From the NCBI GenBank assembly GCA_020630835.1, contig JAHDIL010000003.1:1-6535 (forward strand): 6,535 nt of DNA. The letters are read 5' to 3'. This document shows, piece by piece, positions 1-6,535 of the stretch. Made by a program: the position numbers and the translations under genes. Position 1 is the first letter of the stretch. Each line of letters begins with the position of its first letter. The notes below the pieces were generated by a model that saw nothing but the letters and a program-made list of their open reading frames with translations, did no database searches and had not been told where the DNA came from. The stretch is from Verrucomicrobiota bacterium. Its GTDB lineage: Bacteria > Verrucomicrobiota > Verrucomicrobiia > Verrucomicrobiales > DEV007.

Positions 1-1
1 C

Positions 2-1060
2 GCGGTCGATGCTCTCGAAAAAGTGGCCCATCAATTTGAAGGTCCCGTTTTGAGGAGGCTTTCTGCTGAGGAGATCTGGGACAGCCTTGTAGGTCTTGTG
101 ATTCCCGATACAGATTTCTCTCAGGAGCGTGATTTGAAGATTCGGACAAAACTCGTCGAGATGCAGTTGCGCGAGCTTGCCATGGAAAATCTCGATCAGG
201 CTGAGGTGATCGCTCTGGTGCAACAGTTAGCATCGAAACGAGCTGCGGGGGAGAAAAATGTTCAGCGCTTGCGAGCCCAGGCTGCGGAGGCGAGAGCCGA
301 TGAAGACAAGGACCGCTATCGCAAGCTCAGTCGTCAGTTGCGAGAGGTTCAGCGAGAGTATGAGGTGCTAGTGCAGCAAGCCACCTTTATCGACCAGCTT
401 GGAGAGATTAGTTCAAAGCAGTGGAATGCGAGCGCAGGATTGGACGATGTTGAGCCTGCAGCCTTGAAGTCGCTGAGTTCTGTGAATGAGGGGGCAATGA
501 TGGGGCAGAGTCAAGGGGGCGCGCTAAAACACTTACAAGCATCTTTTTTTCCTGAAGATGATGATGCCCTGCGTCGGCAGAAAAACGATGCTATTGCCTC
601 TTTAGAAGTGTTGGCGAAAGAGTTGCTAGGTGATGATAAAAAAGGTCATGCCGAGCGCCAGGTGAGACACTTTCAGCGGATAACAAAAGATCTTCGGCGG
701 GCGTCCGACATGGATACGCCGGCTAGACCGGGGCACTTTCTTCGCGAGTTCGGACAGAGTGATCGTGAATTGATTTCGAATGAGAGTGATGAACCTAGCA
801 TCACCCAGGTGTTGGCCCTATTGAATAGTGACGTGGCAGGAGGGCTAAGCCATCCCCTCTCGGCCTTATCTCGGCAGTTAAAGGATGAAGACTTTGGCGA
901 GCAAATTGAGACCGTCTTTCTCGCCTTTTTAGGGCGGCCGCCGGCGGAATCGGAGCGTCAGCTCTTAGTGAGTGGGCGGGAGCAGGATTCGGTTATGTTT
1001 GATCAATCGGGATTGATTCGAGTTCTCCTGAACTCTCGCGAGTTTCTTTTTGTGCAATGA
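2..1060 (+). CDS. DUF1553-type (PSD1 family) protein, C-terminal part, 5' end outside window
   Basis: The reading frame is open from the first bases, so this is the last 352 codons of a longer gene; the GTG at 23 lies inside the conserved domain and is not the start. Visible-fragment residues 18-29 (RRLSAEEIWDSL) match the motif that opens DUF1553. Residues 243-256 (PGHFLREFGQSDRE) and 306-320 (FLAFLGRPPAESERQ) match its later blocks, and the terminal LLNSREFLFVQ is the usual family ending. Between these blocks, about residues 65-130 form a charged Glu/Arg/Gln-rich segment that looks like a coiled coil. An Ala/Asp/Lys-rich region follows, with no obvious domain. Family members usually carry an N-terminal cytochrome-c-like PSD1 and DUF1549 region and are thought to be exported, but none of that is visible here. 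Function is unknown, although association with polysaccharide or sulfatase loci is often noted. A DUF1501 gene, the frequent downstream partner, is absent: the next gene is convergent. Family call is confident; function is not. Confidence 0.88.
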   Translation, partial: AVDALEKVAHQFEGPVLRRLSAEEIWDSLVGLVIPDTDFSQERDLKIRTKLVEMQLRELAMENLDQAEVIALVQQLASKRAAGEKNVQRLRAQAAEARADEDKDRYRKLSRQLREVQREYEVLVQQATFIDQLGEISSKQWNASAGLDDVEPAALKSLSSVNEGAMMGQSQGGALKHLQASFFPEDDDALRRQKNDAIASLEVLAKELLGDDKKGHAERQVRHFQRITKDLRRASDMDTPARPGHFLREFGQSDRELISNESDEPSITQVLALLNSDVAGGLSHPLSALSRQLKDEDFGEQIETVFLAFLGRPPAESERQLLVSGREQDSVMFDQSGLIRVLLNSREFLFVQ

Positions 1061-1091
1061 GCCGCTTAGGCGTCTCTTTGCTCGAAACCAT

Positions 1092-1568
1092 TCAGTCTTC
1101 TAGCCTTTCGAATAGCCGTGACACCTCTGGTTTCGCGAGATTCATGAAGGTGAAGACAGCGAGAGTGGTTCCAAGTGGCACGCTCAGGCAGTTAAGAGCT
1201 GAAGCAACGTAAATGAGAGCTTTCCACTGAAACTTGAGAAGGCCCACGCCAGCGAGAATGTTGAGAATGCCTACGACAAGGAGGGAAAACCCGCTAACAA
1301 GATACATGGTCAAAAAGAAGCGATTGATGATTTCCATCGATTGCCCATAGCCGACGGCATCAAGTTCGGATTTGATTTCCGGGTCGGTCATCATGGTATC
1401 CTGAAAATCCATGACCGATGACATTACAGAGTAGTGCAGGATGAGAAATCCGATCATGGCGATAGCGAGCGCTCCGTAAACAAAATGGAGAATCGAGAGG
1501 ATTTTGCCGTGTTCGCGCTCTTTGCTGTGGGCGATGACGGAAGGTGGGGCAGCGGGAGGTTTGTCCAT
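1092..1568 (-). CDS. small integral membrane protein of unknown function
   Basis: This encodes 158 residues from the ATG at 1568. A GTG at 1577 in the same frame would add three residues. I prefer the ATG because MDKPPAAPP is a typical start, but neither has a clear Shine-Dalgarno sequence. A short, Pro-rich, polar N-terminus (about 1-22) precedes a first hydrophobic helix (about 23-48). A polar, Met/Asp-rich loop follows (about 50-82), then two more hydrophobic stretches (about 85-112 and 116-144), which may form three or four membrane passes in total. The segment VPLGTTLAVFTFMNL followed by a KPEVSRLFE tail resembles small uncharacterised membrane proteins that I associate with planctomycetes and verrucomicrobia, with a 'P-x-GT-x-L-x-VFT' signature; this is recollection of family style, not a search. 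There is no signal peptide and no catalytic motif. It is convergent with the DUF1553 gene and divergent from gyrB, so it is probably transcribed alone. Function is unknown. Confidence 0.8.
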   Translation of the reverse strand: MDKPPAAPPSVIAHSKEREHGKILSILHFVYGALAIAMIGFLILHYSVMSSVMDFQDTMMTDPEIKSELDAVGYGQSMEIINRFFLTMYLVSGFSLLVVGILNILAGVGLLKFQWKALIYVASALNCLSVPLGTTLAVFTFMNLAKPEVSRLFERLED

Positions 1569-1597
1569 GAGTTGCACGTGAATGAATGGGAGTTCAG

Positions 1598-1621
1598 CCT
1601 ACCCGCAGTCCTAGAGGTAGG
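1598..1621 (-). repeat. 6-bp inverted repeat upstream of the membrane protein gene
   Basis: CCTACC (1598-1603) and GGTAGG (1616-1621) are exact reverse complements separated by 12 bases. One more pair is possible with a single-base bulge. It lies 30 to 53 bases before the minus-strand ATG at 1568, so it would fall in that gene's 5' leader or overlap its promoter. There is no T-tract on either side that would make it a terminator. It could be a small mRNA hairpin, a protein-binding site or chance. Confidence 0.35.
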
Positions 1622-1681
1622 GCAACGCAAAAGCGCTTCAGGCATGTCGTAACAGTTTTTTTGGCGTTTTCTGAGTATGGA

Positions 1682-1703
1682 AATCATCTCACTCGAGATG
1701 ATT
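1682..1703. repeat. perfect 9-bp inverted repeat, candidate operator in the divergent region
   Basis: AATCATCTC (1682-1690) and GAGATGATT (1695-1703) are perfect reverse complements separated by ACTC. Neither strand has a proper U-tract after the stem, so it is not a convincing intrinsic terminator. Its position between two divergent genes, about 55 bases upstream of the probable gyrB -35 element, fits a binding site for a dimeric regulator. A second copy of TCGAGA lies at 1706-1711, 13 bases after the one at 1693-1698. The repeat itself is certain; its role is inferred. Confidence 0.55.
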
Positions 1704-1756
1704 GTTCGAGAAATTAGGTATTCTTAACAAAAACCCCTTCAAATTGGGGGAAAAGT

Positions 1757-1784
1757 TTGCTTTCCCATTCGGTTTCGCTAGAAT
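1757..1784 (+). promoter_or_regulatory. putative sigma70-type promoter for gyrBA
   Basis: TAGAAT at 1779-1784 matches the -10 consensus at five of six positions. TTGCTT at 1757-1762 is a weak -35 with the leading TTG, at a 16-base spacing. Transcription would start near 1791, giving a gyrB leader of about 115 bases. It is the best match in the region facing gyrB, but it is a consensus match only, and promoter rules in this phylum may differ. Confidence 0.45.
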
Positions 1785-1813
1785 GCGAATTCCTGAAACC
1801 TCTTTATAGCAAG

Positions 1814-1882
1814 GGCTTTTCACAGATAGAAAGGCTGCGTTACCGAGGGGGAGGAGGAGTAACCGTGCGAGGCGTATCTCGC
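1814..1882 (+). promoter_or_regulatory. structured 5' leader of gyrB with consecutive potential hairpins
   Basis: Three neighbouring pairings can be read by eye. Hairpin 1: 1814-1821 (GGCTTTTC) pairs with 1829-1836 (GAAAGGCT), eight pairs including two G-U, with a 7-base loop. Hairpin 2: GTTAC (1839-1843) pairs with GTAAC (1859-1863), placing the purine-rich Shine-Dalgarno tract in a 15-base loop. Hairpin 3: GCGAGG (1867-1872) pairs with TCTCGC (1877-1882), six pairs with one G-U and a 4-base loop. A competing pairing of CCTCTT (1799-1804) with AGGAGG (1852-1857) could mask the Shine-Dalgarno. None matches a riboswitch that I recognise. The pairings are visible; regulation is inferred. Confidence 0.35.
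1852..1857 (+). promoter_or_regulatory. strong Shine-Dalgarno far upstream of gyrB
   Basis: AGGAGG lies within a longer purine tract (1845-1859). It ends 49 bases before the gyrB ATG, too far to initiate there directly. It is ideally spaced (7 bases) from the GTG at 1865, which opens a seven-codon frame. The gyrB ATG has only pyrimidine-rich sequence (CTTTTTGTCTT) in front of it. Confidence 0.55.
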
Positions 1883-1888
1883 CCATAG
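1865..1888 (+). CDS. possible 7-codon leader ORF upstream of gyrB
   Basis: The frame reads GTG, six further codons, then TAG, giving the peptide MRGVSRP. It follows a near-perfect Shine-Dalgarno at the best spacing, is in frame with gyrB, and stops 18 bases before the gyrB ATG. Ribosomes loaded here could terminate and restart at gyrB, which would explain the missing gyrB ribosome binding site. The codons also form most of a small hairpin (1867-1882). There is no run of one amino acid that would point to classic attenuation. So short a frame could easily arise by chance; the good Shine-Dalgarno is the only reason to list it. Confidence 0.3.
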   Translation: MRGVSRP

Positions 1889-4471
<2,583 letters not shown>

Positions 4472-4524
4472 GCCGATTTCTTTTTTCCGAAACACCTTTC
4501 ACTCACACCTAACCGCTTCCTGCC

Positions 4525-6535
4525 GTGTCAGACCCTAGCGAACCCATTTCTCACGGAGACATCGAACCCATCAGCGTGGCTGATGAAATGTCGAATTCCT
4601 TTCTCGACTATTCGATGTCCGTCATCGTTTCCCGCGCCTTACCTGATGTGCGTGATGGCCTTAAGCCCTCGCAACGACGCATCCTGTTGGCGATGAACGA
4701 CCTCAATCTTGCTCCAGGTAAGAAGTATCGTAAGTGCGCCAAAATTTGCGGTGACACCTCAGGTAACTACCACCCTCATGGTGAGGCTACGATTTATCCA
4801 ACGCTTGTTAACATGGCTCAGCCGTGGTCCATGCGGGATACGTTGGTAGACGGCCAGGGGAACTTCGGTTCTGTCGAGGGCGATCCTCCCGCCGCGATGC
4901 GATATACAGAGGCTCGTCTGACGCACCTCGGTCATGTTCTGATGTCAGACATGGACAAGGCGACGGTCGACTTTGTTTCCAACTACGATGATTCACAGCA
5001 GGAGCCAGTGGTGTTCCCCGCTGCTTTCCCGAATCTTTTGGTCAATGGTGGAACGGGTATCGCCGTCGGTATGGCGACTAACATTCCCCCGCACAACCTC
5101 GGTGAAGTGGTGGATGGGATTTGTGCGACGATCGATGATCCGTCCATCACTGTTGAGGGTTTGATGGAATACATCAAAGGTCCTGACTTTCCTACCGGTT
5201 GCACCATTCTCGGCACACGCGGGGTTTACGATTACGCCAAGACAGGGCGTGGTAGTATTAAGGTGCGAGGCCGTGCCAACATAGTCGAAGACGCCAAGGG
5301 GCGGGAACAAATCATCATCACAGAGATCCCCTTCGCCGTTAACCGGGCACGCCTTGTCGAACGCATTGCTGAACTAGCGAACACAAAAGTCATCCCGGAG
5401 ATCAGCGCTGTTCGTGACGAGTCTGATGAAAACACCCGCGTGGTAGTGGATCTGAAGCGTGACGCTCGCTCGCAAGTTGTTCTGAACAATCTCTATAAGC
5501 ATACCGCTCTGGCGACTTCCTTCTCAGCGAACATGCTGGCGATCGATCATCGTCGTCCACGTTTGCTTAATCTTAAGGATGCTATCCTCTGCTACATCGA
5601 GCACCGTCGTGAGGTGGTGCTGCGCCGCACGCGTTACTTGTTGGGTAAGGCGGAGGAGCAGGCGGAGAAGCTGGAGGCCTTCCTGCTAGCTCTAGGGAAT
5701 CTCGATGACTTCATTAAGATGATTCGTGATTCGAAGACGCGCGATGAGGCGCGCGCTAAGATTAAGGCCTATCACTTTGAGCCATCAGCTGCCGAAGCTC
5801 TTGGCCTCCTCTTGCGCGATCAGCCGAGTCTCAAAATCGTTGATGGTAAGTATGTTTTCACCGACCGTCAGGTAGATCATATCCTCGAGCTCAGGCTCTA
5901 TCAGCTCGTTGGTCTCGAGCGAGAGAAGGTAAAGAACGAATACGATGAGCTGCTGGAGCGCATTCGTGATTTGCTCGATATTTTGGCTCGTGAAGAACGT
6001 GTCCTCTCGATCATTAAGGAAGAACTCCAGGAGGTGAAAACCAAATATGGAACGCCTCGCCTGACTGATTTTGCCCATGACGAAGGGGAGATTGCCACCG
6101 TCGATCTGATTGCTAACGAGTCTAACATAATTACTATTTCTCACCGTGGTTACATCAACCGCACCTTGGCGGCGGAGTATCGCACCCAGGCTCGTGGCGG
6201 TAGGGGCCTTAAGGGGATGGAGACGCGTGAAGCGCGCGAAGAAGACGAGGTAGAAGATTTCGTTGAGCATCTCTTCACTGCGACAGCTCACGACTACCTG
6301 ATGTTCTTTACGGATACGGGGCGCGTGTTCGTTGAACGTGTTTTCCAGATTCCCGAGGGAAGCCGAACATCTAAAGGGCGTTCGATCAAAAACCTCCTCA
6401 ACTTACAGAATGATGAAAAGGTAGCCTCTGTGTTGCGTATCGTCGCTCAGGGGGCTGAGGATAAGGATGCGACTTTTGTAGAGGACCAATTTGTGTTCTT
6501 TGCCACCCGTTCCGGTAAGGTGAAAAAGACGAAGC
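4525..6535 (+). CDS. gyrA: DNA gyrase subunit A, 3' end outside window
   Basis: DNA-cleaving and rejoining subunit of DNA gyrase. The frame stays open to the window edge; 670 codons are visible, and by family length perhaps 150-200 are missing. The start is GTG at 4525: an in-frame TAA at 4510-4512 excludes anything further upstream, and the next ATG (4588) lies at the start of the conserved region. No Shine-Dalgarno precedes it. The winged-helix DNA-gate domain has DGLKPSQRRIL (44-54), the quinolone-region motif YHPHGEATIYP (82-92) and AAMRYTE with catalytic Tyr127 next to Arg126. Long coiled-coil arms run from about 357 to 400 and return at about 453-505. The C-terminal pinwheel begins near 520 and contains the GyrA box QARGGRG at 555-561, which identifies gyrase rather than topoisomerase IV ParC. 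Relative to E. coli, Ser83 is Ala88 and Asp87 is Pro92. It sits 53 bases after gyrB with no terminator between, consistent with a gyrBA operon. Confidence 0.97.
   Translation, partial: MSDPSEPISHGDIEPISVADEMSNSFLDYSMSVIVSRALPDVRDGLKPSQRRILLAMNDLNLAPGKKYRKCAKICGDTSGNYHPHGEATIYPTLVNMAQPWSMRDTLVDGQGNFGSVEGDPPAAMRYTEARLTHLGHVLMSDMDKATVDFVSNYDDSQQEPVVFPAAFPNLLVNGGTGIAVGMATNIPPHNLGEVVDGICATIDDPSITVEGLMEYIKGPDFPTGCTILGTRGVYDYAKTGRGSIKVRGRANIVEDAKGREQIIITEIPFAVNRARLVERIAELANTKVIPEISAVRDESDENTRVVVDLKRDARSQVVLNNLYKHTALATSFSANMLAIDHRRPRLLNLKDAILCYIEHRREVVLRRTRYLLGKAEEQAEKLEAFLLALGNLDDFIKMIRDSKTRDEARAKIKAYHFEPSAAEALGLLLRDQPSLKIVDGKYVFTDRQVDHILELRLYQLVGLEREKVKNEYDELLERIRDLLDILAREERVLSIIKEELQEVKTKYGTPRLTDFAHDEGEIATVDLIANESNIITISHRGYINRTLAAEYRTQARGGRGLKGMETREAREEDEVEDFVEHLFTATAHDYLMFFTDTGRVFVERVFQIPEGSRTSKGRSIKNLLNLQNDEKVASVLRIVAQGAEDKDATFVEDQFVFFATRSGKVKKTK

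Noticed and set aside
23..25. GTG as the true start of the first gene
   Set aside because: The frame is open to the window edge and the conserved DUF1553 motif begins almost at once, so the gene continues upstream.
1061..1091. Possible bidirectional terminator between the convergent genes (CGC-TTAG-GCG)
   Set aside because: Only a 3-bp stem with a weak T-rich tail; too little to call a terminator.
1734..1750. CCCC...GGGGG inverted repeat upstream of the gyrB promoter
   Set aside because: Only four pairs with an 8-base loop, and it lies upstream of the likely transcription start; no more than chance.
1689..1886. 65-codon minus-strand frame in the gyrB upstream region
   Set aside because: No Shine-Dalgarno, no protein-like pattern, and it overlaps the probable gyrB promoter and leader.
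4795..4803. DnaA-box-like TTATCCAAC
   Set aside because: Single imperfect match inside gyrA coding sequence with no cluster, AT-rich unwinding region or neighbouring dnaA; not an origin.
5785..6291. 168-codon open frame on the minus strand inside gyrA
   Set aside because: Antisense to conserved gyrA sequence, with no recognisable protein features; a shadow frame.

Overview
The window looks like a piece of chromosome from a bacterium of the Planctomycetota/Verrucomicrobiota/Chlamydiota group, most likely Verrucomicrobiota. This is an inference. It rests on a C-terminal DUF1553-type domain, a protein family greatly expanded in planctomycetes and verrucomicrobia, and on GyrA/GyrB sequences with the 'IYPTLV' style of quinolone-region motif. 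It also rests on a small membrane protein of a type I associate with those phyla. No mobile element, CRISPR array, rRNA or tRNA is visible, and base composition looks even throughout.

Layout. Positions 2-1060 (+) hold the 3' end of a large gene whose start lies upstream, encoding the C-terminal part of a DUF1549/DUF1553 (PSD1-type) protein with a long coiled-coil insertion. Convergent to it, after only 31 bases, is a small integral membrane protein gene on the minus strand (1092-1568). A divergent intergenic region of about 340 bases (1569-1906) follows. It carries a perfect 9-bp inverted repeat, a plausible sigma70-type promoter and a structured, purine-rich leader. Next comes gyrB (1907-4471, +), complete at 854 codons. 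After a 53-base gap comes gyrA (4525 to the window end, +), which has a GTG start and is cut off by the window edge after 670 codons.

How the genes work together. gyrB and gyrA encode the two subunits of DNA gyrase (A2B2), which introduces negative supercoils using ATP, and they are almost certainly co-transcribed. All key catalytic residues are present in both. The GyrA quinolone pocket has Ala and Pro where E. coli has Ser83 and Asp87, which suggests low intrinsic quinolone susceptibility. The flanking DUF1553 and membrane-protein genes have no evident functional link to gyrase.

The most unusual signal is the gyrB leader. An excellent Shine-Dalgarno sequence lies about 50 bases too far upstream to serve gyrB. 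It instead precedes a 7-codon GTG-started ORF, in frame with gyrB and ending in TAG just before the gyrB ATG. Several small hairpins overlap this arrangement. It could be a leader-peptide or structural control element for gyrase expression, but that is untested. The rest of the window is ordinary housekeeping and lineage-typical DNA.
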